Source: Phoronis australis
Lineage: Eukaryota > Phoronida > Phoronidae
Direction of reading: 5' to 3'
NCBI GenBank assembly: GCA_002633005.1
Contig: NMRA01000042.1
Coordinates: forward strand, 62,001-126,000
Length of the DNA stretch: 64,000 bases
Shown: positions 39,731-51,800 of the stretch, piece by piece
Layout of the letters: every line of letters begins with the position of its first letter
How positions within the stretch are numbered: position 1 is the stretch's first letter
Program-made: the position numbers and the translations under genes
Notes under the pieces: model-generated
Told to the model about the DNA's origin: nothing
Database searches by the model: none
Seen by the model: the letters and a program-made list of their open reading frames with translations, nothing else

Positions 39731-39887
39731 TCACTGCATGCCAAAGGAATCTTGATCGATCTCGTCGTTGGTATAATAGCTGAACATCCGCCTGAAACGA
39801 TAAATGCTTTGCCTGAACAATTGGATTGTGTAGGTTGAGCGTGGATCACTACTATGACGTTCACTCATCAGTTGGTGCATTTCAGCA
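39731..39887 (-). CDS. Terminal exon: short cytoplasmic tail (start uncertain)
   Basis: An open frame ends in TGA at 39733-39731 and encodes about 52 residues ending DSFGMQ, with basic/aromatic and acidic patches but no lysine. The best-looking acceptor is a tandem NAGNAG at 39910/39907, but either choice shifts the frame to an early stop after the phase-2 donor. The AAG at 39888 restores the frame but has a poorer tract. So the tail is either about 52 residues from this frame or only a few residues long. A minus-strand AATAAA at 39603-39598, 128 nt past the stop, is a possible poly(A) signal. Confidence 0.45.
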
Positions 39888-42800
39888 CTTGAAGCGTTAT
39901 TCACTTCTGCTGAGAAAGGCAAAAATACTGTCGACTATGCCTGATTTCCAATGTTAATTTTTTGATATATCAGCCTCAGTATGCCTGTAGTATGTGCTTA
40001 GAAACAAAGTTGCTCACCATTTTCGAACATAATGGCGGACACCAACTACAACGACAACCAACAGTGCAATTCCTATTGGAATTACTATGGAGAACCAGTG
40101 CTTTTTCATCCAATTCTGAAATAAGATACTTGGAACTATACAATTGTGTTAGCAATAGTTAAAGCGGTATTTGCCTATCCATATGATATGGAATCGAGCC
40201 ATCACTTGACGGTCCTTTCCACGAACTACTGTGTAACGATTTCCGTGTCGATGCAGTGAGATAAATCTCGCAATTTCTCAACTTGTGAGTCACCAATCGT
40301 CACATCGGGTGGAGAAAGGGGGTGACTGACTAACTTCGTAGGAAAATGAAATTTAAGCGTTTACTTGCAACATCAAGATGCATCTTCCAGAAGGGGTTCT
40401 GCTGTGAACAAGAAGCTCGATAAAGCATACCCTTTGCAAACGTGTATTTCAACGAGTCTAAGAAGACAACAATCGTAATCCGTACAAGAATCCGACGAAA
40501 ATTCAGTGTCAGAATAAATATTGATTAAGTAATTAGTAAGAATAGATCCATTTTAAGTTGCCCAAAATTTGTGCATATGTACTTTTAAATCATGGAGTCA
40601 GACTTGTTGACATGTATTTTAACGTCAAAATCTATTTTTAGATGGTGTTTACAACTTTGGGTTCTGGGGTCAAAGTACTCTAGAGATTCTAGAATATTCT
40701 GAGAACAAATTGTAACAGCCAATAATGCGAGTGGATATGATCATGTGGTTTTTATTAGCCAATCACTAAAGAAGTAGAATGTTATATTATGGGCTGAAAT
40801 CAACAAGATAATTAGATGCGCTATAGTAGTTGAAGCATAAAGACTTGCTACGGTGTACAGAAGAAATTGTACGACAGAACCATCTCGTGGAAGATTCTAG
40901 AAAGGATCTTGGCAAGGGCAAGGGTTAACGAACAGGAAGTTAACTAAGAGCTTGTCATTTGCATTGTGGGTAGTAAGATACTACCTGAAGTGTTGCGTCG
41001 TCATCAGCCAGAGACTGTGATCAGCAAGAAGAATCGCGGGTAGAAGAAATTGCCTGCAAGTGTTGCATCACCAGAGACGGTGACCAGCAAGTACACTGTC
41101 GCTATACAGTGTGGGTACAGTAGTTCGAAGATTCACCAACAGGACAGACATCCAACAAGTGGAGAGTCCTAGCTTGGATAGCAGATAAGACATTTGATTG
41201 TTTTGGTTATTTGATTAAAGTAATATTTAAAGAGGGCGCTAGCGTAGTTACTCTTTGTAGTTGATTACTTCATTAACAATAGGTTTCATTTGTCTACTTA
41301 GGGGTTATCATATAATAAATTAATTACTGGATTTGATTATTGACTCACCATCTACGCACAATCTCAAAGCATAGCTACCTTTTAAACAAACCCACCGTCA
41401 ATCATATGACATTCAAAAGACAGCATCGTGAACACAAGTCGGATCTACGGTCTCAACTTAGACAGAAATAAAGTCCATTTTTGACGTCGGTGAGCATAAA
41501 CTACGTTTTCTGCACCTGTTGCAAACTCACAAGACTAAGGGGAAAGGGGGGGGGGGGGNGGGGCAGTGTGTGAAATACGGTTTCAAGAATAATATTGGTC
41601 TTGAAACTCTAAATAGTGATCCATGCACAGTGTGGATAAAATTGGTTACTCGTTTCTTTGCAAAGACCTTCAATGGCCAATAGACACAGTCACTGCTATG
41701 GCTGGAAAAATCATTTGAAATGTGCCGGTAAGTCCCACGGCATTGTCTCTACGGCCTTTAGCGGTTCTCGAATCGAAAGCGTGAGATCTTCAATTTGAAT
41801 TGTTTACATGTAGGTGTGAACAATATCGAAGAAATTTGTTCCTCAATAGATTACAGGGATAATAGTCCTTAATCATGGTCCGTAGCAGGCTAATTTTCGG
41901 TCTTGGCTCGGACGGTCTCTATTAAATTTGGTGCTAAGAAACCGAGCGAAGGCATTTTGGTCTTCAGTTAAACTTATTTTGGTCGACGTTAAGACAGAAA
42001 ATTTTCCACTTGACGGACCCCTGGACGTGTAATTTGAAGCTCAGTTTATATACACGAGTTACGATTGAGGGCTTGAGATTAAACGGACCAAGTTAAAGAG
42101 GCACAGAACATGAAAAAGACAAGAATTCCATTATTCAAAGTAGTTCTCTGCCACTAAGACAGAAGTCAAACTGTTTGCCAGGAATGTTTACCCCTTGTTT
42201 GCAAATGTTTTTAAATTTTTTATGATGACAAAGCACTTTTCCTTAAGTTTCAAATTAAAGAAAACGATCTGTCGGCTGCTTTTCAATTCGTCGAATATTC
42301 TCCCACAAGGCAAAGCACGTCTCCTTATCTGGTATGGCAAGACATAGACGCAGCATATTACCCTTATATGGAAAGTTTTATTATTAAGCGGAGGAGAGAA
42401 TTTGAAAAATGTATTGGAATGAAAGAATTTATACTTCGCTTGTGTTTCAAAAATAATGAATCAGACAACTTTCCAGAAATTTTTGCAATACTGAAAGTGA
42501 CCAACTCTCGCGTTAGTATACCCAAGACGTAGATTTGCCACGATCTGTTTTAAAATTATTTTTAATAGTTTTCGCGTTTCATGCACCTTTGAAATTCAGA
42601 ACATGTCGTTTCATGAAATAAAATTGGTCTGTGGCATTCGAGTTAAACTTAATCCGATATAAGTCGGTTTTCGCCATAGGTGAGCATAGTAACTACACTT
42701 TTGCCACCTGCTGCGAACTCGAAAACTAACTAGACGATGCAATATGAAAATTCGGGCATCAAGGCTTATATTGGTCTCGAAATCCTAAATGGTGATTTAT

Positions 42801-45800
42801 ATACCAGAATATGAATACAGTGGGGATCTCATTTACAGGAGAATGAGATAGTGGTATCGCTGGGATGTAAAAGTTGTTTCAAATGTGCAGTATGCCGCAT
42901 TGTATTGTCCATACAGTGATTCGCGAATCGTAAGCAGGCGATCTTCAATTTGATATCATACGCGGCTATTACCTTTGGAAACATTCGAAAAATATCACTG
43001 AAATTTGTTCCTCAACAGTTTATAATAGCCATTTAGACCAATCCATTGCAGGCTTACTTCCGGTCTAAGCGTAGACGGGTTTTGGCCCGTCTTAGCTACA
43101 CTTTCACGAAAGCTCATGAAATGGGGCTAGACAGACTGGTATTAAGTTAGCTTGATTTAGGTTCAAGTTAAGACCAGGAGAGTTTCATGAAATTGAAAAG
43201 GTCTCTGATTCAAAATCTGAGTGTATGGTGGTAAAATTTGACTTCAGCGTGATTGGGTGGCAACGTACTTCGAATACCTTTCGCATAAACGACTTCCAAC
43301 TCTTACGCATTTATCCAATTCAATCTTGGATACAACACCACAACTGTACGTCTTTATACGCCAGCATAGCCGTGTCACGTGTCTAGGTAATTCTTCAAAA
43401 GGTTAGATGAAAATCCTCCTCGAAATTAGAGCAGTTGTTTATGAATCTACGAGAAAGTTAACCCTTGAATTCTCCGTAAACATCTTATAATCAAGATCGT
43501 GTCATGTTTTACCTTTTGGTGTTTCTGTTGGAGAGGGGGCGAACTAGGACGCTCCGCGTGCAGTTGATTATAAATCACATATGGTGATAGAAGTCCATTT
43601 AACATGCGTTCATCTTCTTTCGCTTTCGAGAAAACCTGCATTAACGTTTCTGCTTGAAGACCTTCGTCTAGCATCAAGGCAATGTTAACTTTGGTGAAGA
43701 GGTTGCTGAAATCAAAAACTCGTTTATCTAATCATGACTCGCAGAAGTATCAGTTAACAGCCTAGACGAGACAGATATTCATATACACACTTGTACACGT
43801 TCATGTAAAGTCCGAGTACACAATCACTTAAAATTTCGTTCCAAAAACCACTCCCTCGGTGATTCCTAGCTTATTTCTTAGTCCAAACAGATGCACATAC
43901 CTTCCATTATGTATGGCAATTTTGATGTGGCTTGCACTTATGTTTGCCCCACGAAGGTAATTGCTGACAAGAACTTGAACTGCGTGGACAACGTGTTTCT
44001 TGAGGATTTTTGTTTTAGAAATGTTGCCTTTCAAAAGCAGGGAATAGGTGGGACCTGGAAATGAAATGAGGAATTATACAATAACCGGATACACCTTTTG
44101 GGATTGATCACAGGAAGTGCCCAAGAAACTGCTACACCCCAGGGTCTAATCTGTTTACACGAAATTGAACTCAAATTGCATCTAACATTTCCCGTTACAC
44201 TTCAGAACGCACTCAAGACAAGTTTCTATTATTAGGTGCTCGACTCTATTCTAGTTTACGTTATTCACTGTGAACTCCTCTGTAGCACTTGATGACCCAA
44301 CATTAAATTTATACGTTCAAGTTTGAACTCGAAATCTCGAGTTTGTAGCACGAGTCTTGGGTCGTCAAATGCAAATTTGAGCTAAAATCTCGTTTGCATA
44401 ATCCACAATACACTCGAGTTTCATTTTAAATGAAATAATTAGACCCCGAGCCCAGACTGATGAGAGTTAACGAATATCATGGGCTGTTTCTAACGTACAT
44501 GTACCTATATACTCGCCTACTGTACAGTTGGGACGCTATGTGTCACTACGGTGAGACCGTCTCGTATACTAGTCTACTCAAGTGCAACTGCCAAAAATCA
44601 TGAAGTTGAAATCGTCGACCTTTTGGGAGTTCGCTCAAAACTATTTCGGCTCAGACAACGTACGAGTAAGGGCCAAAGAAGAAGAAGGGAAAACCAGTTA
44701 TCAAAGGCTGAGGTGTATGTTGGTCATATCTGATATTACTACCGGCAATAATTAAATGCTGTTTTTCTCTAAATAACACGTGAGGTTACATTTGAAGACT
44801 GAGATGATTCCACGGTAAGTGGTGGCTTGCGAAGTAAATGACATGTAGGCCTATATATACACTATATATAATCACTTGTTAGGGACATTTGCGTTGTCTT
44901 TGAGCAAACTAACATGTAGTACATGAATTTTACATTCAGCGCGAAAAGGACAAGATGGCTTCAGAAAAAGAAACTTTTAGCTAGTATCCCGTATCCCGGC
45001 CTGTCTGCCGTTTTCCTTTCAACATGGAAACTGTCCTGATCCAGACTACACCATTAACCACTAGAACCATGTTGGCTGAAAAGTTTCCAGTGAGTGCAAC
45101 ATTTGAAATGTCAAAAGGATGCTAATCAATGTCTTAACCTTTTAATAGAAATTGTCTCTCACTGGATCACATGAATCTCTGTGACAAGATAATGCTTTGT
45201 AACCTTCGTCAATCCCAAAAGTTAGGAAATTTTCTTGCAAAACTAGTGAATTGGCGAGATTGACTGACGCTCCCCAAGTTAATGCAGTGACGACTGGGTT
45301 CGGGAGAAAAGTTCGCTTAGATAACAGGCTCAACTAAATGACACGATGTGAACCATACTGCAATTGTTGTCTCTCTGAAAAAGTACTAATGTGCAATAGC
45401 AAGTAATCAGTTTCGGATGTAATCTTCAAAACAGGATTTAGTATCCTTTTTAAATGACTGGGAAAAGAGTATGAATATACGGTAATCAGATTTTAAATTG
45501 GGTTGCATGCATGAGACACATGTAGCTGCATTGGGTGCAGCCAGAATGAATTGAGGATCCTGAATTTTGACAAGATTTCAACTTGCATATTACATGTACA
45601 TGTATGTATGTTAATCGTCTTCACTAACGTTGAATGAAGTTTGGGATGACCACGGGATTGAGCCCTTCGTGTCACTACCTTGCTTCAGTTATACAATGTA
45701 TTTTTGTCATCAGGCCATCTCTTCCCTCGCAGGCAGTATATGCTTTCTCACTAATAGGAAAATTCTCTACAAAAATGATCAGACTCCAAACACCCTTTTT

Positions 45801-48800
45801 GCGGATAAACTTCACTCACTTCCACTCTCTAACGAAAGGACTGAATTGCTCGTATCCGGAACGCTGAATAAAAATTGTGTGAAATTTATGTTTCACGAGC
45901 ACTTGTTCGCAATACGTTTAATGTAAAAGATTGAGCATTGCGAGTGGATCTGGGGTATCGTAAAGAGCAAACACAGTTTTTGAAGGAGGCGTAACCGCTT
46001 CATACATATAAATGGCATGCTGACGTCGTAATTAAATATGTCCGTAGGGAGCGGCTCGCCTCTAAGCCTCCAACTGCGCACGCCGTGATACATGTACACT
46101 AAGCTTACTTGTAAGAAAATGTTGATGAGAAAACCCTTGCACTCCGTGGATAGAGAAAGTTGATTTACTCTAAACAAAAACGTGAAATAATGTTCGTGCC
46201 ATCTTACCATAATTACAGGAACAAATGTAACCATCCTCTTTGGAGTTTTTTTCACAACCTTTGTTGCATGGACACTGTGCACAAACAGGACTCAGCGCCG
46301 CGTTGCACAGTTCACCGGACCATCCCACGTGACATATACACCTGAAACTGTCTACCCTGTCCACGCAATCTCCTTGGCCACATTCTGCCACTAAACAGTC
46401 GTCGATGTCTGTATCACAGCGTTCCCCAGTCCAACCACTCGGACAAATACAAACAGCGCTACCATTTGCGACTTTGCACGTTCCATGGGAACACATTTTA
46501 TGGCGGCACAAATCCTCATCCACCTTGTCGCATAGATGGCCAATCCAGCCACTGTCACAAATGCAATGAAAGTGACCGAGCGCGTCAAAGCAAGAGCCAT
46601 GCACACAGGGGTTGCTTTGGCATTCGTCAATTGGCAAGGTACAGTTTTTACCTGTCCAGCCGTGGAGGCAAGTGCAATTGTAGTCATCGACACCATCTTG
46701 ACAGTTACCATGTTGACATGGTGATTGAACACAGTCATCTATATTAATATCACACGAATCCCCAGTCCATCCGGAAGGACATGTACACGTAAATGACGCA
46801 TTATTGTTGACGCAGACACCCCTGACACACGGTTCCGAAATGCATTCATCGATGTCTTCGTCGCAATTTGTTCCCATCCATCCGGTATAACAGTTGCACT
46901 TGTAGTCGCCAACGACATCTTGACAGCGGCCATGAATGCATGGTGAACTTTGACACTCGTTAATTTCGACATCGCAATAGTCGCCCGTCCAACCAATCGA
47001 ACAAGAGCACGTGAAGAAGGGAGATTCGTTGACACACACACCACGCAAACATGGAGAAGACACGCATTCGTCTAGATCTTCATTGCAAAATCTCCCAGTC
47101 CAACCGGGACTGCAAAGACAGGAATGGTTATTTAATTGGTCAAGGCAAGCTCCACGCACACATGGGGAACTTTCGCATTCATCTATCTCGGCATCACAGT
47201 TGTAATCGCTCCATCCCGGATAGCATAAGCACGTATAGGAGAAAATGCCGTCCACGCATTCTCCATTATTGCACGGTTGTGAGGCGCACTCGTCCAGGTT
47301 CTCCTCACATCTAGTTCCGTTCCAACCAGGATCACAAGTGCACAAATACGAATTAACCAAGTCGGTGCAATTGCCGTAAACACAAGGAGCACTTTCGCAC
47401 TCATTAATTTCACGGTCGCAATGCCTTCCTGCCCATCCAGGACGACAAGAACACATAAAGTCGTTGAAGCCGTCAAAACAAATGCCGTGTCCACATGACG
47501 CGTTCACACAATCGTCTATGTTAACTTCACAAAATTGCCCCTTCCATCCTGGGTCGCAAGAACACGAAAAGTCGTTGACGCCGTCAACACAGGTACCGTT
47601 GAGACAATTTATATTAACACAGTCATCAATATCGTGCCCGCATGTCGGGCCCTCCCATCCAGCGAGACACGAGCAGGAATAGGAATTTAAGCCATCAACA
47701 CACGTTCCGTGTTCGCACGGTGAGCTGGAACACTCGTTCACGTCAGTCGCACAGTGAATCCCCGTCCACCCAGGGTCACAGATGCAGGAGTATGAATCAA
47801 CCCCGTCAACACACTGCCCTTTTATACACGGAAAAGAAGCGCATTCGTCAATATTTTCGTCGCAGTCGCTTCCCGACCATCCGTTATCGCATATGCACGT
47901 ATAAGAGTTCACTCCATCAACACACATGCCGTATTTACACGGTTGCCTTTTGCAATCGTTAACATTGACATTGCACCTTTGACCAGACCATCCGCTATAA
48001 CATAAACAGGAATACGAGTTATGACCGTCGACACACGTTCCGTAGTTGCACGTCACGTTGAGACAATCATCGACGCTCTCCGAACAAGCGTTTCCCTTCC
48101 AACCACTATCGCAGAGGCAAATGTATTGCTGATTGTCTCTCCATTGACACTCACCATGGTCACATAACATGGTTACACACTTGTCAGTTCTGGTGTCGCA
48201 AGACGAACCCGTCCATCCATCATTGCAATGGCAGGAATACGAGTCCACTCCATCAATGCAAAATCCATTGTGGCAAGGTAAATCGGCACAATCGTTTATA
48301 TTAACGTCACACTTGCTACCGGTAAAGCCTGACAGACACGAACAACTGTAGGCGGCGACGTCGTCGATGCAGGTGCCGTAGTTACACGAAACATCACGAC
48401 AATCGTCGACGTTGGCTGAACACGTGACTCCTTCCCACCCGTATTCACAAAAACAAATGAAATCCTCGCCATTATCGATACATTTCCCATGTTCACATGG
48501 AGAACTTTTACAAGAGTCGATTTTAACATTACAGAAATCACCCATCCAACCGTGGTTACAAATACAGGCAAAAGACGCAACTTCATCGATACATACCCCG
48601 TGATTGCAAGGCGAACTCTCACATGCGTTTATATTGGTTTCGCAGCTGCTGCCGGTCCATCCAGGAAAACACGAGCACGTATGTTCATCCAGGCAAATGC
48701 CATAACGACAGAAGGTGGAGCAATAGCCTCTTTTTTCCGCACATGTCGAACCTTTCCAGCCTTCTCTGCACTTGCAGGAAAACTTGTTTTCTAAATCTAT

Positions 48801-51800
48801 ACATTTGCCATGAACACAAGGGGAACTTTCGCATTCGTCAATGTTAACTTCACAGTTTCGACCTGACCATCCGCCATTGCACAAACAAGAATACGAAGAA
48901 TTTCCATCGCGGCAGATGCCGTGTTCACACAAGGATTTGGTGCAGTGATCTATGTTTGTCTCACAATGTTTCCCTGTCCACCCATCATAGCACAAACAAG
49001 AAAACGAAAAATTTCCATCACGGCAGATGCCGTGTTTACACGATGATTTTTTGCAGTCATCTATGTTTGTCTCACAGTGTTTCCCTGTCCACCCACCATA
49101 GCACAAACAAGAAAACGAAGAATTTCCATCACGGCAAATGCCGTGTTTACACGATGATTTTTCGCAGTCATCTATGTTTGTCTTACAGTGTTCCCCTGTC
49201 CACCCATCATAGCACAAACAAGTATATGAAGAATTTCTATCACGGCAGATGCCGTGTTTACACGGTGATTTTTTGCAGTCGTCTATGTTTGTCTCACAGT
49301 GTTTCCCTGTCCACCCACCATAGCACAAACAAGAATAGGAAGAATTCCCATCGCGGCAGATGCCGTGTTCACACAAGGATTTGGTGCAGTGATCTATGTT
49401 TGTCTCACAATGTTTCCCTGTCCACCCATCATAGCACAAACAAGAATACGAAGAATTTCCATCACGGCAGATACCGTGTTCACACGAAGATTTGGTGCAG
49501 TCGTTTATGTTTGTCTTACATTGTTTCCCTGTCCACCCGTCATAGCACGAACAATAGTAATCGCCGACTTTATCAACGCATTTGCCATTTCGGCACGGCG
49601 CCTGGCGGCAATCGTCTATATTCTTTTCGCATGTCATTCCTTCCCAACCATGTTCACACTCGCATTTGAAGGTTACCAATTGATTTGTGCAGGTACCGTG
49701 TACACAGGGTGTCTGAGCACATTGATTGATTTTAGTTTGGCATATTCTGCCAGTGTATCCAGGAAAACAGTGGCAATGGTACGAGTTAGTTCCGTCTCTG
49801 CAGCTGCCATGGTAACATGGGCTACTTTGACACTCGTTGATGTTCACTCCACACAGATTCCCTGGAATTGTACACAAACTTATATAATGAGTGTCAGTGC
49901 AAATCCTGAAGAGACAGTCAGTAAAGTCCGCTTTTTCTACTGAAATTAGAGAGATGGTAGAACTTTTTGTATTGCAAGCAAAAGGTACGAGTGGCATAAC
50001 AGCTGTATGTTGCATTTTAGGAGAGGTATACTTGATTGACTTCGCCGCTTCCACTCAGGTCTACCGGCAAAGACATATCTGGTTAATTCTCAGTGGCGAC
50101 TTTTGACTCTTAACCAAATCAGATTTCTTAGGGTAATAAATGACTTGGAATAATTTCTAGAGGTGGACATGCGAGGTGCTCCGGAGACCCGAGATACTTA
50201 AAGCGGCATTAAACCCGGTTGTTAAAATGGTCTCGCCGTGTTCCTTTTTTAAAAGTCATCTCTGGGCTAGAGAAGAACTGCATTTCATCAGAAAGTAAGC
50301 CCGTAAAACGACAGGTCACGTCATAGCCTGAAATTTTATGAGTCCAGCAATTACACCATTTCAAACGAAGAACAATTAAGACCAATTACCTACTGTAAGT
50401 GGACTAAGTGTAACCATTGATCCTTCAGCAAACTCTGGTGTAAAGCTGCTTTAATACGACTGCACGTGCGGTCAGAAATATCTGCTAAGTAGAAGGCCGA
50501 AAACATGCAATAATTCACCATCCTATCCTCAACGATCAATCACTTTAATGGGCGCAATGAACGTTGCGAGGGTGCGTAACTTCTTGAGCATACTCGCTTA
50601 AGACTTGCGGGGTTTTGCGTGAACTCGCTTTCAAGCAAGGTTTTAGGTCCACGGAACGCAGATTCGTTTGAGTGGAAGTGTGGTTTTTGGTGGACCAGAC
50701 GGTGCTACCTGAAAATCCGGCTTCACATCTGCAACTGAACGTCCTGTGTCCATCTATGCATGTCCCGCCATTTAGGCAACTGTCTGGGCGACAGTCATTC
50801 TCACTGGTCTTGCAGTCCCTGCCAGTCCAACCTGAAACATTGATAGATAATGCAGTTATAGTTTTACAGATGTATCGGCCGTAACGCCCTAACCACTCCA
50901 CATCTCAATAACCATTTTCCGATTAGCGAGGTTAGTCGAGTCTCCCAAAATGGCCATAAGGTATTTCGCGGACAAATGTCATGCCAACTTATGTTCACGT
51001 GTCAGTTAAATGAACTCAGGTCAAAAGGCAGCGAGACTTATCATGATTTGATGTAAATTCGATGTATTTTTCATATTAATTTCGCCAAATTATGAGCGAA
51101 AGCAATTGCGCTTCGTCTTGGTCAATTTCGGCTTGTCGTGACGACAGATTTTGAAACTGGGTCCAGCGAAAGTGTGTTTTAAAGAGACCTGTGACGTAAT
51201 TAACAGCTTAAATTGCAATATGTAAAGTCTTTCTGAAACTGGATTCAGCTCATAAAGATTTTAAATTTCTGTTAATATCAAAGCATTTTCTTTCAGTTTG
51301 CAATTTCAAAAAAAAAAAAACAATCTGTCAACTGATCGCCACTTCATCGGTTTTACTTCCACAATTTTGTAATTCTTTCTGGGAGTGAATTACTCTGTGC
51401 TAGACGTTAGGAGATAGTACATTCGACAGGAATTGTTTAAAAGGTTTTTGGGAGCTTTTGCGTTCCATGACTCTTTAGGCCATACAACTCTGTTGCTACA
51501 AACCAAATTTTGTCGTTAAATGAAAATTTCGCGATTTCGGGTAAACAATAGGAACTAAAATGACTTTTCAAATAACCAAATAGTGTATCGGTCAAAAATT
51601 AATTTGAAGAACATTCTTTGGGAGTTTCTGGAATTGTAAAACGTCGATGACGTGTGAAATTTTACCATAGGTGACTTCGATAAGCGCACCAGATTCGGAT
51701 TCGGAAATGGAAGTGCGGAAACCCTAGTTTGTCGTGGCGGCGATTTAGTCCCGGGTGGTGACTTTTTCCACTGGCTATCTATCAATTCCAACCGAGTTAC

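Noticed and set aside
40600-41400. Possible solo LTR in the last large intron
   Set aside because: The region looks repeat-like and has heat-shock motifs, but I could not find paired TG...CA ends, a target duplication or a second copy, so I did not call an LTR.
45163-45171. Using the stronger GTGAGA donor at 45162
   Set aside because: It leaves phase 0, and the next exon read in that phase hits a stop within eight codons; the weaker GTGATC keeps the frame.
46391-48622. Several minus-strand frames of 100-115 codons within the EGF exon
   Set aside because: They are out-of-frame readings of the EGF repeats.
48956-49943. Long plus-strand open frames (237 and 214 codons) opposite the EGF array
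   Set aside because: They are antisense shadows of the repetitive EGF exon; the repeated text follows the 114-bp unit and has no independent domain.
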